Shown: positions 27,292-36,542, counted from the first letter of the stretch. The stretch is DNA of 64,000 nt from Halopseudomonas pelagia (GCF_009497895.1 NZ_CP033116.1:3596001-3660000); one strand, 5' to 3'. Numbers and translations are program-made. The notes: generated from the sequence alone by a model not told the origin.

Positions 27292-28140
27292 TTAGGGGTT
27301 CATCGAATCAAATACAGTCTTTTCCGCATCAGCTGCCGCAGCGCGCATGGCGATCAACTGTTTGATCTTGCGATGCGGGAACACATAGAACTGATCATCC
27401 TCAACCGCCTTTAGCGTCATTTCGGCTACGTCAGCTGCCTTGATGCGACCCTTTTCCACGGCGGCTTTCAAGGCGGCAGAGCGCTCTTTGTCCAGCGCGC
27501 TGGGGGCCAGCGTATCGCCCATGTCTGCTGGACGATTGCGCGCGGATTCATGGATACCCGTAGGGAAGAACGCCGGGCAGAGCACGGTGACGCCCACTTT
27601 GGCGCCCGCATCACGCAAATCCAGAGCCAACGTCTCGGAAATCGCGACCACTGAATGCTTGGTGGCGTTATACACGGCCATGCTCGGGCCGTTGACCCAA
27701 CCAGCTGCAGAGGCGACATTGACGATATGGCCTTCGCCCTGCTCGATCATCATCGGGGTAAAGGCTTTCAGGCCCCAGGCGACGCCGTACATATTGACGC
27801 CTACCACCCATTCCCAATCTGCCTGGGTATTCATCCACACCGGACCGCCAACGCTGACGCCAGCGTTATTGAACAGCAGATGCGCGCCACCAAAGCGACT
27901 CTTTGCCAGATCGGCAAAGGCTTGCACCTGTTCCAGTTTCGAGACGTCCAAGCGCATGGTCGCAGACTCGATGCTGGCATCCAGCGCTTTGATCTGGTTC
28001 AGCGTTTCCTGCATGCCAGCTTCGTCAACGTCGCCGAGCACCAGCTTCATGCCACGGGCCGCGCAACGTAGCGCCAGCTCACGCCCCAAGCCGCTGCCAC
28101 CGCCAGTAATAACCGCTACCTTGCCTTGAAGATTCTGCAT
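27292..28140 (-). CDS. Short-chain dehydrogenase/reductase (SDR)
   Basis: This is a classical SDR of 282 residues. The Rossmann motif is TGGGSGLG (about residues 12-19), followed by NNAGV, the active-site Ser in VASAAG and the YNATK pair (Tyr and Lys). An Asp at the end of beta-2 (LGDVDE) suggests NAD rather than NADP. The substrate is unknown. I chose ATG 28140 (MQNLQGKVAVITG), with GGAGAG 6 bases upstream; the longer frame to 28209 lacks this. It is convergent with the hydrolase gene, so the two are unlikely to be one operon, though both could act on acyl chains. Confidence 0.88.
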   Translation of the reverse strand: MQNLQGKVAVITGGGSGLGRELALRCAARGMKLVLGDVDEAGMQETLNQIKALDASIESATMRLDVSKLEQVQAFADLAKSRFGGAHLLFNNAGVSVGGPVWMNTQADWEWVVGVNMYGVAWGLKAFTPMMIEQGEGHIVNVASAAGWVNGPSMAVYNATKHSVVAISETLALDLRDAGAKVGVTVLCPAFFPTGIHESARNRPADMGDTLAPSALDKERSAALKAAVEKGRIKAADVAEMTLKAVEDDQFYVFPHRKIKQLIAMRAAAADAEKTVFDSMNP

Positions 28141-28360
28141 GCTGTGCTCTCCTGAAAGGGGCCTGACAATCTGCCGTGACGAAAGCACGCGGGCCGAATT
28201 GAAAGGCATCTTATAAATGTGGCAAATAGAATGCCTTTTACAGCATCACCAAACCAGATCTATCATTTGCAGTGATCAGGCTTTATCAGCTTTTATCCGG
28301 CGGTTTGCGATGAATAAGCTATACCTGAAAAGGCACTCCAAGACGTGGATAAGGAATCGC

Positions 28361-29611
28361 ATGACTCGCAAAAGGTATTGCGCATTATTTGGCCTGTTAC
28401 TGGCTTGCTGGGCTGGCGCTGTTGCGCCGCTGGCGGCGAACACACTGCACCTCAATACGGACATCTTCCCGCCGTATCAGGTTCGCGAAGGGGAAACGTT
28501 GAGCGGCACCTCGGTCGTTGCCCTGGAATGCATTTTCAAGACATTACGCCAACCTTATAGCGTCCGCGTCATGCCTTGGCAGCGGGCGATCCACGAGGTC
28601 GGTCAAGGCAGGGCCGACGGCTTCTTCTCGGCGACCAATATGCAGCGTGCCAATCGCTTCGCCGCACTCTCTGCGCCGCTGGCGCTGGAGAAATGGTACT
28701 GGTACAGCAATCGACCGACCACAGCAGAGGGCGCAGACAGCGAGCTGCGTATTGGTGCTGTACGCGGCAGCAACCAGTTGGCCTGGCTGCTGGAGAACGG
28801 GTATGCCGTGGAGCAGCAGGTCAGCAGCACTGAGCAATTATTCAAACTGCTGGACCTGGGCCGCATCGATACCTTCCTTGCCGACCAGCGCACCTTGCGC
28901 ACCGAGCTGACCAAACTACCCCCGGCGCTGCGGCCAGAGTACGAAAGATTCCAGCAGTACTCGACACTCGGGGTGTATTTTTCCAAGGCGTTTCTGGATA
29001 GCCAAAGTGATTTTCTAGAACGGTTCAACCAGCAAATCTATTTCTGCCTGCCGGAAATTCATATGCTCAGCGATGATGAGCACAAACACCTGGCCGCGGT
29101 ACATGAGCAGCTGTTCAACAGCTGGCCCGAGCGAGACGAACTAGTGTCTGCCGTGCAGGCCCAGAACGCCTTGCACCAGAATCTGAATATTCCGGACATC
29201 ATGCAGCTCGATCGGCAGTGGCGGGACGAACTGAAAAAGCCGGACGCACCACTAATCAACAGTGTGGCCGGCAATCCCCTGTCCGAGTGGCTCAGTGACC
29301 AGCAACAGAAAAACAATAATCTGATTACCGAGATCATCGTCACCGACCAATTGGGCTTGAACGTGGGCCTGAGCGAGATCACCACTGATTACTGGCAAGG
29401 CGATGAAGCGAAATTTTCCGAAGCCTTTTTTAACAGAACCGATGAGGCGTATCAGGGCCGGCTTGAGTATGATCAGTCAGCGCAGGGTTATCAGGTGCAT
29501 ATCAGCAGTCAGATCCGCGACCCTGCCAGCAATGAGATCATCGGCGTGCTGATTATTGGTCTGGATATACAGCGCGTACTGCGAGCCAACGGCCTTACCG
29601 GAGTTAACTGA
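28361..29611 (+). CDS. Periplasmic solute-binding (SBP_bac_3) protein fused to a PDC/Cache-like sensor domain
   Basis: The 416-residue product has a signal peptide (residues 1 to about 26, ending LAANT) and a type 3 solute-binding domain (about 27-240; LHLNTDIFPPYQVREGETLSG, then GRADGFFSATN). A C-terminal region (about 300-410) has LGLNVGLSEITTDYWQGDEA and ISSQIRDPASNEIIGVLIIG, the look of PDC/Cache sensor domains of chemoreceptors. There is no transmembrane helix and no kinase, GGDEF or MCP part. AAGGA lies 6 bases before ATG 28361. Its stop overlaps the start of a lipoprotein gene. It may bind a ligand and pass the signal to another envelope protein. Confidence 0.75.
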   Translation: MTRKRYCALFGLLLACWAGAVAPLAANTLHLNTDIFPPYQVREGETLSGTSVVALECIFKTLRQPYSVRVMPWQRAIHEVGQGRADGFFSATNMQRANRFAALSAPLALEKWYWYSNRPTTAEGADSELRIGAVRGSNQLAWLLENGYAVEQQVSSTEQLFKLLDLGRIDTFLADQRTLRTELTKLPPALRPEYERFQQYSTLGVYFSKAFLDSQSDFLERFNQQIYFCLPEIHMLSDDEHKHLAAVHEQLFNSWPERDELVSAVQAQNALHQNLNIPDIMQLDRQWRDELKKPDAPLINSVAGNPLSEWLSDQQQKNNNLITEIIVTDQLGLNVGLSEITTDYWQGDEAKFSEAFFNRTDEAYQGRLEYDQSAQGYQVHISSQIRDPASNEIIGVLIIGLDIQRVLRANGLTGVN

Positions 29612-30042
29612 TGCGCTGGATTGCCCTGTTTATTGTCTCCCTGATCACCATCGGCTGCGCTGCTCCGACGCCGCCTCCCTTGGCTGAAGGTCAGGCGCGC
29701 CTGGAGCTAAGCACGCAGCGCCCGGCTGACCGCATCAGCGCATACCGACTGGACGGCGAACTGGTATCCGGCCTGCGCTTCTCAGACCTGAGTCCCGGCA
29801 AACACAATGTTCAGGTGCGCTTCCGCTATGAAGTGCCGGGGTCGGCCAGCGCTGGAGGCATGCTGGGCGAGCCGCAATTCAGAACCTGCATCCTTGGTAT
29901 TGATTACGCCGACTTCAGCGCCGGCAATACTTACCAGTTCATTGCCGACCGGCGCGGCATTCGCCCGGCCGGCTGGCTGGAATCGGCAGATAGTCAGCGC
30001 CTGGCCCGCGCCAGCATTATTCGTTGCGGCCCCGGCGTCTGA
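29611..30042 (+). CDS. Small lipoprotein of unknown function
   Basis: This 143-residue protein has a lipoprotein signal peptide with lipobox ITIGC (Cys16), then a Pro-rich linker (APTPPPLAE). The mature part has two further Cys residues (in FRTCILGIDY and IIRCGPGV) that could form a disulfide. I do not recognise a family. The ATG overlaps the stop of the solute-binding/PDC gene (TGATG), so the two are translationally coupled and probably function together at the envelope. Confidence 0.75.
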   Translation: MRWIALFIVSLITIGCAAPTPPPLAEGQARLELSTQRPADRISAYRLDGELVSGLRFSDLSPGKHNVQVRFRYEVPGSASAGGMLGEPQFRTCILGIDYADFSAGNTYQFIADRRGIRPAGWLESADSQRLARASIIRCGPGV

Positions 30043-30152
30043 CTTTTCTGATCCTGCGCCGCACTTTTTTCTCCGCATGCTACAATCCGCGCCTGCCCTG
30101 ACTGGACTCGACACCCGATCAGGAGTCTTCCGCTATTGAACCGGAGAAATAC

Positions 30153-31022
30153 ATGTCGATGATCAAACGTCCGCTGGCCGTCATGGCTGGCTTGTGCCTG
30201 TCTGTTGCTACTGTTTTTGCATCCACGCCTGCTTTGGCTGAACAGGATGTACTGCGCGTCTCTGCCATTCCCGATGAAGCCCCCACCGAATTGCTGCGCA
30301 AGTTCGAGCCTTTGGGCGCTTATCTGGAAAAAGAGCTGGATATGAAGGTCAGCTTTCAGCCGGTTTCAGATTACGCAGGCGTGGTTGAAGCACTGGGTTC
30401 CAAGCGTCTGGATCTGGCCTGGCTGGGCGGCTTTACTTTCGTCCAGGCACGTATTCGCACAGGCGATGCGATTCCTCTGGTACAGCGTGAACAGGATGCG
30501 GTCTTTACCAGCACCTTTATTACTGCTGACCCCAAGATCAAGGAACACAAGGACCTGAAAGGCAAGAGCTTCGCTTTCGGCTCGGTATCCTCCACCTCCG
30601 GGCATTTGATGCCGCGCTATTTCATGCAGCAGGACGGTCTGGACGTGGATAACTACCTAGGCCGCGTGGGCTACTCCGGCGCACACGACGCCACCGTTGC
30701 CTGGGTTGAATCCGGCCGGGTCGATGCGGGCGTGCTGAATGCGTCAGTCTGGGAAAAGCTGGTAGAAGACGGCAAGGTCGATACCGACAAGGTGCGCGTC
30801 TACACCACCACCCCGACCTACTTCGACTACAACTGGACCGTGCGTGGCGATATGGATCCCGAGCTGGTCGAGCGCATCAAGCAGGCATTCCTCAAGCTGG
30901 ATCCGGAAAACCCCGAGCACAAGGCGATTCTGGATCTGCAACGCGCCAGCCGCTTTGTCGAGACCAAGCCGGAAAACTACCAGGGCATCGAAGAAGCTGC
31001 GCGCGCCGCTGGCCTGCTGTAA
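30153..31022 (+). CDS. PhnD-type ABC transporter substrate-binding protein (phosphonate or putative selenate)
   Basis: This 289-residue periplasmic protein starts with a signal peptide (cleavage near ALAEQ). The PhnD-like body contains AIPDEAPTELLRKFEPLG, the RLDLAWLGGFTFVQA pocket motif and FGSVSSTSGHLMPRYFMQ. This family binds phosphonates or other small oxyanions; a subgroup in pseudomonads is annotated as putative selenate transport, but the ligand cannot be read from the sequence. It is the first gene of a PhnD-C-E-E operon, 6 bases before the ATPase gene. Confidence 0.88.
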   Translation: MSMIKRPLAVMAGLCLSVATVFASTPALAEQDVLRVSAIPDEAPTELLRKFEPLGAYLEKELDMKVSFQPVSDYAGVVEALGSKRLDLAWLGGFTFVQARIRTGDAIPLVQREQDAVFTSTFITADPKIKEHKDLKGKSFAFGSVSSTSGHLMPRYFMQQDGLDVDNYLGRVGYSGAHDATVAWVESGRVDAGVLNASVWEKLVEDGKVDTDKVRVYTTTPTYFDYNWTVRGDMDPELVERIKQAFLKLDPENPEHKAILDLQRASRFVETKPENYQGIEEAARAAGLL

Positions 31023-31028
31023 CGCACC

Positions 31029-31850
31029 ATGGGCATTCGACTTGACGGGACGAGCCTGACTCACCCCGGTGGCTTTACCGCCCTGCACCCGCTCAACCTG
31101 GCGATCCAGCCAGGTGAGCGGGTGGCGATTATCGGCTCCTCCGGTGCGGGCAAAACCACACTACTGCGCCTGCTTTCGACTGGCCTGCTGGCTAGCAGCG
31201 GCAGCGTGCAGTTGCTTGATGCTGATCCCGCACAACTGTCAGGCGGCGCACTGCGGCGCCTGCGTACGCGTATTGGTCTGATCCATCAGAGCCCGCCGTT
31301 GCCACCGCGCCAACGGGTGATTACCGCCGTTCTGGCCGGCCGGCTCGGCCAATGGTCGCTAGCACGCTCGCTTTTATCCTTATGTTATCCGTTGGATATT
31401 TCCGGCGCGCGCACAGCGCTGGAGCCACTGGATCTGAGCGAAAAGCTCTTCGCCCGCTGCGATCAGTTATCTGGCGGGCAATTGCAACGCGTGGGTATTG
31501 CCCGGGTGCTGTATCAGGGCGCTGATCTGTTGCTGGCCGATGAGCCAGTATCTGCGATGGATCCGCTATTGGCCGATCACACGCTGGCATTGCTCAATCG
31601 CCTGGCGCAGGAGCACGGCAAAACCCTGGTAGCCAGCCTGCATGCGGTGGACCTGGCCCTGCGGCATTTCCCGCGGATCATCGGGCTGCGCAACGGCGAG
31701 ATTCTGTTCGACCGTGAGGCCGGCCAGGTAACGCCGGAAGATCTGCGTGAGCTCTATAGCAATGAAGGGCTTGCTGAAACTCTTCCTGATCCGGTGTCCA
31801 CACTCGTTACGCCCAGGCCAAGCGGCCAGTCCGCGCCCCGATGCCTTTGA
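31029..31850 (+). CDS. PhnC-type ABC transporter ATPase
   Basis: This 273-residue ATPase has Walker A GSSGAGKTT (about residues 38-46), the signature LSGGQLQRVGIARVL, Walker B LLLADEPVSAMDP and a switch His in ASLHAVDLA. It is the energy-coupling part of the transporter encoded by its neighbours and overlaps the first permease gene by 10 bp. The C-terminal 20 residues (PVSTLVTPRPSGQSAPRC) are a Pro-rich tail of unknown use. Confidence 0.9.
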   Translation: MGIRLDGTSLTHPGGFTALHPLNLAIQPGERVAIIGSSGAGKTTLLRLLSTGLLASSGSVQLLDADPAQLSGGALRRLRTRIGLIHQSPPLPPRQRVITAVLAGRLGQWSLARSLLSLCYPLDISGARTALEPLDLSEKLFARCDQLSGGQLQRVGIARVLYQGADLLLADEPVSAMDPLLADHTLALLNRLAQEHGKTLVASLHAVDLALRHFPRIIGLRNGEILFDREAGQVTPEDLRELYSNEGLAETLPDPVSTLVTPRPSGQSAPRCL

Positions 31851-32680
31851 ACCCATTGCAGCGTACCGACGCACGCGACCCTGCCGTCCTGCCCCGCGTA
31901 CTCTTCACGCTGCTGGCACTGGTGTTGCTGTGGCCCGGGCTGGTACTTACCGAGTTCCGTCCGGCGACGCTGGTAGAACCGCGTAATCTGGATACCTTCG
32001 GGCGCTTTCTCGCCGGTTTCTGGCCGCCGGAGGTGTCAGCCGAATTTCTTGCGCTGCTGGGCAAGGCCACCCTGGAAACGCTGGCGATGGCCACCGCTGG
32101 GCTCGCGCTGGCACTACTGCTGGCGATACCCCTTAGCCTGCTGTCCAGCCGCGCACTGTCAGTCTCCGCTTTGCTCAGCGGCCGCCCCGGCCGATTTGCC
32201 AGCATTGCGCGTTATCCGGTCAGGTTGTTGTTGGTTCTGCTGCGCAGTATTCCCGAGATCGTCTGGGCTCTGCTGTTCGTCCGAGCCGTTGGCCTTGGTC
32301 CCACCGCCGGCGTACTGGCCATCGCCATTACCTACAGCGGCATGCTCGGCAAGGTCTATGCGGAAATCTACGAGTCAGTCGACCAGCGCCCGGCACGGGC
32401 ATTGATGCAGGCCGGCAGCTCGCGCCTGGGCGCGTTCCTCTACGGCATTCTGCCGGCAGCGGCGCAAGAACTGACCTCCTATACGCTGTACCGCTGGGAA
32501 TGCGCCGTTCGCGCCTCGGTCATCATGGGCTTTGTCGGCGCAGGCGGACTGGGTCAGATGATCGACCTGTCAATACGTATGTTTGCCGGTGGTGAGGTTG
32601 TCAGCATTCTGCTGACCTTCCTTATTCTAGTATTGGCCGCCGACCAGTTGAGCAGTCTGCTGCGCCGGAGGCTGGCATGA
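31841..32680 (+). CDS. PhnE-type ABC transporter permease, first subunit
   Basis: This 279-residue inner-membrane permease has about six helices and the binding-protein-dependent transport loop (EIYESVDQRPARALMQAGSS, ending GFVGAGGLGQMIDLS), which contacts the ATPase. It pairs with the next gene as a heterodimer, since both carry the same loop. The two genes overlap by 4 bp. Confidence 0.88.
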   Translation: MPLNPLQRTDARDPAVLPRVLFTLLALVLLWPGLVLTEFRPATLVEPRNLDTFGRFLAGFWPPEVSAEFLALLGKATLETLAMATAGLALALLLAIPLSLLSSRALSVSALLSGRPGRFASIARYPVRLLLVLLRSIPEIVWALLFVRAVGLGPTAGVLAIAITYSGMLGKVYAEIYESVDQRPARALMQAGSSRLGAFLYGILPAAAQELTSYTLYRWECAVRASVIMGFVGAGGLGQMIDLSIRMFAGGEVVSILLTFLILVLAADQLSSLLRRRLA

Positions 32681-33441
32681 ATCGGCGTTACGAGCCGTTG
32701 CTATGGATCTGCCTGATTGGCACAGCGCTGGTGAGTTCCTTCCTGTATTTGGGCCTGGATCTCGGCGGCTTGCTGCGCGGCGACAGCCCCAGCCAGATGG
32801 CTGACTACGCGACCTCATTTTTTCCGCCTGAGATGTCTCCTGACTGGCTGACGCAAATCAGCTGGGGAGCTGTGGAAACGCTGGCGATCTCGGCCATAGG
32901 CACAATATTAGCGGTATTGGCGGGCGCTGCGCTGAGTTTGCTGGCCGCCGGGCGCATGGGCATTACCGCAAAAAGCCTGGCGCGATTGCTACTAAACGCG
33001 CTCAGATCCGTGCCGGAACTGGTCTGGGCGGCGCTGATGGTGTTGGCCGCGGGGCTAGGTCCCTTTGCCGGGACACTGGCCATTGCGCTACACACTACCG
33101 GTGTGCTCGGGCGATTGTTCGCTGAAGCCCTGGAGAACGCTCCGCCTGAACCGGCAAAAGCACTGCGCGATCAAGGCGCTGGGCCGACTGCGGCATTCTT
33201 TTACGGCACATTGCCCCAGATCTTCCCGCAGTGGCTCGCGTACAGCCTGTACCGCTGGGAGAACAATATTCGGATGGCCGCGGTACTCGGCTTTGTTGGC
33301 GCTGGCGGCCTGGGGCAGATGCTCTATGTGACGCTGAGCCTGTTCCAGCAGCCCAAGGCTCTAAGCGTGATACTGGCGATGATCGTGATGGTGCTGGTGG
33401 TCGACGGGCTGAGTGGCTGGTGGCGGGCGCGGCTGGGGTGA
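32677..33441 (+). CDS. PhnE-type ABC transporter permease, second subunit
   Basis: This second permease has 254 residues, about six helices and the loop LENAPPEPAKALRDQGAG ending GFVGAGGLGQML. It resembles the first permease in the C-terminal half and differs more in the N-terminal half, as in other two-permease PhnE systems. It is the last gene of the operon; a repeat-rich spacer follows. Confidence 0.88.
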   Translation: MNRRYEPLLWICLIGTALVSSFLYLGLDLGGLLRGDSPSQMADYATSFFPPEMSPDWLTQISWGAVETLAISAIGTILAVLAGAALSLLAAGRMGITAKSLARLLLNALRSVPELVWAALMVLAAGLGPFAGTLAIALHTTGVLGRLFAEALENAPPEPAKALRDQGAGPTAAFFYGTLPQIFPQWLAYSLYRWENNIRMAAVLGFVGAGGLGQMLYVTLSLFQQPKALSVILAMIVMVLVVDGLSGWWRARLG

Positions 33442-33463
33442 TATGAGGGTTATTCAAACCCGA

Positions 33464-33724
33464 GAATGGATCCCCGAGTTCGCGAGGATGACGCCTCAAT
33501 CTACACCGTGATTCCCGCAAACGCGGGAATCCATTGGGCCTTTGGCTCACCACCGCCCGATGCCACTGATAATTTTAAGCTTATTCAGAGTACCGCTTGG
33601 ATCCCCGCCTTCGCGGGGATGACGGCCAAAAGCAGAAACCATAGTTGCGCGTGGGCGGCTGAGCGTCACCACCTCCGGCACTCCCGCCCCACTCGTCATT
33701 CCCGCGAAGGCGGGAATCCATTCT
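33464..33724. repeat. Four alternating copies of a GC-rich palindromic repeat
   Basis: Four related units lie at 33464-33493 (reverse), 33508-33537 (forward), 33596-33624 (reverse) and 33694-33724 (forward). The core is close to ATTCCCGC-GAAG-GCGGGAAT followed by CCATT. Each is itself palindromic and neighbouring copies are in opposite orientation, giving two inverted pairs. They resemble the short interspersed repeats seen between genes in many gammaproteobacteria. They lie between the permease gene and the DUF2288 gene. I see nothing else in this roughly 330-base spacer. Confidence 0.8.
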
Positions 33725-33771
33725 GACTTGCAGAGTAAATCAGCTGGCCGGGAACAAACTCAACCCCAACC

Positions 33772-34080
33772 TCAATGCCGCACCACCCGCTCCTGCACCA
33801 GCACCCAGGGACGAATAACCACAGCCCAGAGGTTATCCGGGTCACGCTCATGCCAGTCAGCCGCCTGTGCGTCCGGAGTCAATTGCACCTGCCCGGCATC
33901 CATCCACTGCTTAACCGCAGCGCCATCATCCCGAGTAAAGGCTTCAGCTACGATGACCAGGTCCAGTGCAGGGTCAACTGACAACACCTGGCCCGCAGCA
34001 AAATGCGACTCCAACGTTTTCCATTCGATAGGCGCAGTCGCGCCCAGAATCGCGGCGTAGGTTTCGGTTTGGTCAGACAT
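33772..34080 (-). CDS. DUF2288 family protein
   Basis: This 102-residue cytoplasmic protein matches the DUF2288 pattern: ETYAAILGATAPIEWKTLES near the start, LVIVAEAFTRDD in the middle, and the ending DPDNLWAVVIRPWVLVQERV. The function is unknown. It is monocistronic and opposes the repeat spacer and the braC region. The fold is probably small alpha/beta with no transmembrane segment. Confidence 0.85.
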   Translation of the reverse strand: MSDQTETYAAILGATAPIEWKTLESHFAAGQVLSVDPALDLVIVAEAFTRDDGAAVKQWMDAGQVQLTPDAQAADWHERDPDNLWAVVIRPWVLVQERVVRH

Positions 34081-34383
34081 TCTTACGCTCCAGATCAGGC
34101 TTTATTGCTGCGCATGTTAACCAGCACACCGCCAAGTGCAAGACGGATGAGGGTAAAGAGGCGGCATTGCCGGACAAATACGCCTATTCTGTCGAGGTGT
34201 ATGTCGTCTTTCAGACAAAATGTTGCAGTTTGAGGACATTGAATGACAATTTGCCAAGACTCGATTCCCTGCGCTCATCGCCGTTGGTAAACTGCTGCGG
34301 TACAGTTACCGGGAATGGGTATGGTTAACGCCAACACTACCTGAACCTTCGTGATTTCGGACAACAACAAGCGAGCATACGAT
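34081..34383. other. Spacer between the DUF2288 gene and braC
   Basis: About 300 bases hold the upstream regions of two divergent genes. I found no convincing -35/-10 pair, only an imperfect inverted repeat (GGTAAACTG/CAGTTACC, about 34286-34310) that could bind a regulator. No gene is supported here. Confidence 0.4.
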
Positions 34384-35511
34384 ATGAAAATGGTCCATAA
34401 AAAAGCCCTGTCCCAGTTGATCGCCGTAGCCGCGCTGGCTGGTGCGAGTAGTTTCGCCATGGCAGCAGACACGATCAAGATCGCCCTGGCAGGTCCGGTA
34501 ACCGGTCCCGTTGCCCAGTATGGCGACATGCAGTTTATCGGCGCCAAGATGGCGATCGAGCAAATCAACAAAGCCGGCGGCGTGAATGGCAGCCAGCTTG
34601 AAGGCGTGGTTTTTGATGATGCTTGTGATCCCAAGCAGGCGGTGGCCGTTGCCAACCGTATCGTTAACCAGGAAATCCAGTTCGTTGTTGGTCACCTGTG
34701 CTCCAGCTCGACCCAGCCCGCCTCCGACATCTATGAGGACGAAGGCATCCTGATGGTCACCGCGGCGTCCACCAGCCCGGAAATCACCACCCGTGGCTAT
34801 GAGTTGGTGTTCCGCACCATCGGCCTGGACAGCCTGCAAGGCCCGACTGCTGGCAAATACATCGCAGAGCAGGTCAAGCCAAGCAAGGTCGCGGTTATCC
34901 ATGACAAGCAGCAGTACGGCGAAGGCATTGCCACCGCAGTGCGTGACGTGCTGACTGAAGCCGGCATCGACGTTCCCGTATTTGAAGGCGTGACCGCTGG
35001 TGACAAGGACTTCTCCGCCCTGATCGCCAAGCTGCGTCAGGAAGGTGTGGACTTTGTCTACTACGGCGGCTACCACCCCGAGCTGGGCCTGATTCTGCGT
35101 CAATCCGCTGAGCAGGGTCTGGACGTCAAGTTCATGGGTCCTGAAGGCGTGGGCAACAGCGACATCTCTGCTATCGCTGGCGAAGCCTCTGAAGGCCTGC
35201 TGGTCACTCTGCCCAAGGCGTTCGATGAAGACCCACGCAACGCTGACCTGGTTGCTGCCTTCAAAGCCAAGAACGAAGATCCTTCAGGCCCATTCGTATT
35301 CCCGGCTTATGCTGCGGTACAGATCATTGCTGACGGCATCAAGCTGGCCGGCGACACTGATACTGACAAGGTAGCCGAAGCACTGCGCGGCAACGAGTTC
35401 GACACCCCTACCGGCGTGCTGAGCTTTGATGAGAAAGGCGACCTGCAAGACTTCAACTTTGTTGTCTACGAATGGCACGCTGACGCTACCAAAACCGCAC
35501 TGACCGAGTAA
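34384..35511 (+). CDS. braC: Branched-chain amino acid ABC transporter, substrate-binding protein BraC/LivK
   Basis: This 375-residue periplasmic binding protein has a signal peptide cleaved near FAMAAD and the Leu/Ile/Val-binding fold: IKIALAGPVTGPVAQYG, the disulfide pair Cys in DDACDP and HLCSSS, and VLSFDEKGDLQDFNFVVYEW near the end. I chose ATG 34384; the GTG at 34351 would add an 11-residue hydrophilic lead. It is the first gene of braCDEFG and a strong terminator-like hairpin follows, which would make braC the most abundant product. Confidence 0.95.
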   Translation: MKMVHKKALSQLIAVAALAGASSFAMAADTIKIALAGPVTGPVAQYGDMQFIGAKMAIEQINKAGGVNGSQLEGVVFDDACDPKQAVAVANRIVNQEIQFVVGHLCSSSTQPASDIYEDEGILMVTAASTSPEITTRGYELVFRTIGLDSLQGPTAGKYIAEQVKPSKVAVIHDKQQYGEGIATAVRDVLTEAGIDVPVFEGVTAGDKDFSALIAKLRQEGVDFVYYGGYHPELGLILRQSAEQGLDVKFMGPEGVGNSDISAIAGEASEGLLVTLPKAFDEDPRNADLVAAFKAKNEDPSGPFVFPAYAAVQIIADGIKLAGDTDTDKVAEALRGNEFDTPTGVLSFDEKGDLQDFNFVVYEWHADATKTALTE

Positions 35512-35522
35512 GACCCAACGTT

Positions 35523-35559
35523 CAGGCCCACCGGAGCAATCCGGCGGGCCTGATTTTTT
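35523..35559 (+). terminator. Intrinsic terminator or attenuator between braC and braD
   Basis: CAGGCCC-A-CCGGA pairs with TCCGG-C-GGGCCTG around a 4-base loop, followed by ATTTTTT. It lies 12 bases after the braC stop. Partial read-through would give much more binding protein than permease, the usual ratio for ABC importers. Confidence 0.88.
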
Positions 35560-35615
35560 GATGCCCGTCTGTTCTGACCAGCATTGCTCATCCTGTCATC
35601 CCAGGTGCCGTGACC

Positions 35616-36542
35616 ATGCCAGAGTCACTCTATTACTTTATTCAGCAGTTGCTTAACGGTCTTACCGTAGGCAGCACTTATGCTTTGATCGCGATTGGCT
35701 ACACCATGGTGTACGGCATCATTGGCATGATCAACTTCGCCCACGGCGAGGTGTACATGATCGGCAGCTATATCGCCTTTATGGCCATTGCTGCACTCGC
35801 CCTGTTCGGGCTCGAATATCTCCCGCTGATGATTGCCGGTGCGTTTGTCATCAGCATGATTGTCACCAGCGCTTACGGCTACAGCATCGAGCGAGTTGCC
35901 TACCGCCCTCTGCGTGGCGGCAACCGTCTGATTCCGTTGATTTCCGCGATCGGCATGTCGATCTTTCTGCAGAACCTGGTGCGCCTGGCGCAGGGCTCGC
36001 GGGATATCGCCATGCCCAGCCTGGTCACCGGTGGCATCAGCATTGGGCCTGATGCCGGCTTCCAAGCGTCGCTGTCCTACATGCAGATGATTATCTTCGC
36101 TGTGACGCTGGCGACCATGACCCTGCTCACGCTGTTTATCACCCGCTCACGCATGGGACGCGCCTGCCGTGCTTGCGCAGAAGATCTGAAGATGACCAAT
36201 CTGCTGGGCATCAACACCAACGGCATCATCGCGCTGACCTTTGTCATTGGCGCCGCGCTGGCGGCCGTGGCCGGTGTGCTGTTGGGTATGTATTACGGTG
36301 TCATCAACCCCTATATCGGCTTCATGGCGGGGCTTAAAGCCTTTACCGCAGCCGTTCTGGGCGGCATTGGCAGCATCCCCGGCGCTGTGCTTGGCGGCTT
36401 GTTGCTGGGCGTGACCGAGGCTATTACCTCCGGCTATTTCAGCAGTGAATACAAAGACGTAGTTGCCTTCAGCTTGCTGATTCTGATTCTGCTATTCCGC
36501 CCCAGCGGCATTCTCGGCCGCCCGGAGGTGGAAAAGGTATGA
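35616..36542 (+). CDS. braD: Branched-chain amino acid ABC transporter permease BraD/LivH
   Basis: This 308-residue permease has about eight transmembrane segments and the LivH core [38 protein letters not shown] and the coupling region [21 protein letters not shown] chose ATG 35616 (MPESLYYF), which matches BraD; a GTG 6 bases upstream is also possible. It overlaps braE by 4 bp. Confidence 0.95.
   Translation: MPESLYYFIQQLLNGLTVGSTYALIAIGYTMVYGIIGMINFAHGEVYMIGSYIAFMAIAALALFGLEYLPLMIAGAFVISMIVTSAYGYSIERVAYRPLRGGNRLIPLISAIGMSIFLQNLVRLAQGSRDIAMPSLVTGGISIGPDAGFQASLSYMQMIIFAVTLATMTLLTLFITRSRMGRACRACAEDLKMTNLLGINTNGIIALTFVIGAALAAVAGVLLGMYYGVINPYIGFMAGLKAFTAAVLGGIGSIPGAVLGGLLLGVTEAITSGYFSSEYKDVVAFSLLILILLFRPSGILGRPEVEKV

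Noticed and set aside
33464..33724. Possible CRISPR array
   Set aside because: The four units alternate in orientation, spacers differ greatly in length (about 15-70 bases) and no cas genes are near.
33466..33726. 86-codon open frame over the repeat spacer
   Set aside because: It consists largely of the palindromic repeats and shows no ribosome site or protein-like composition.
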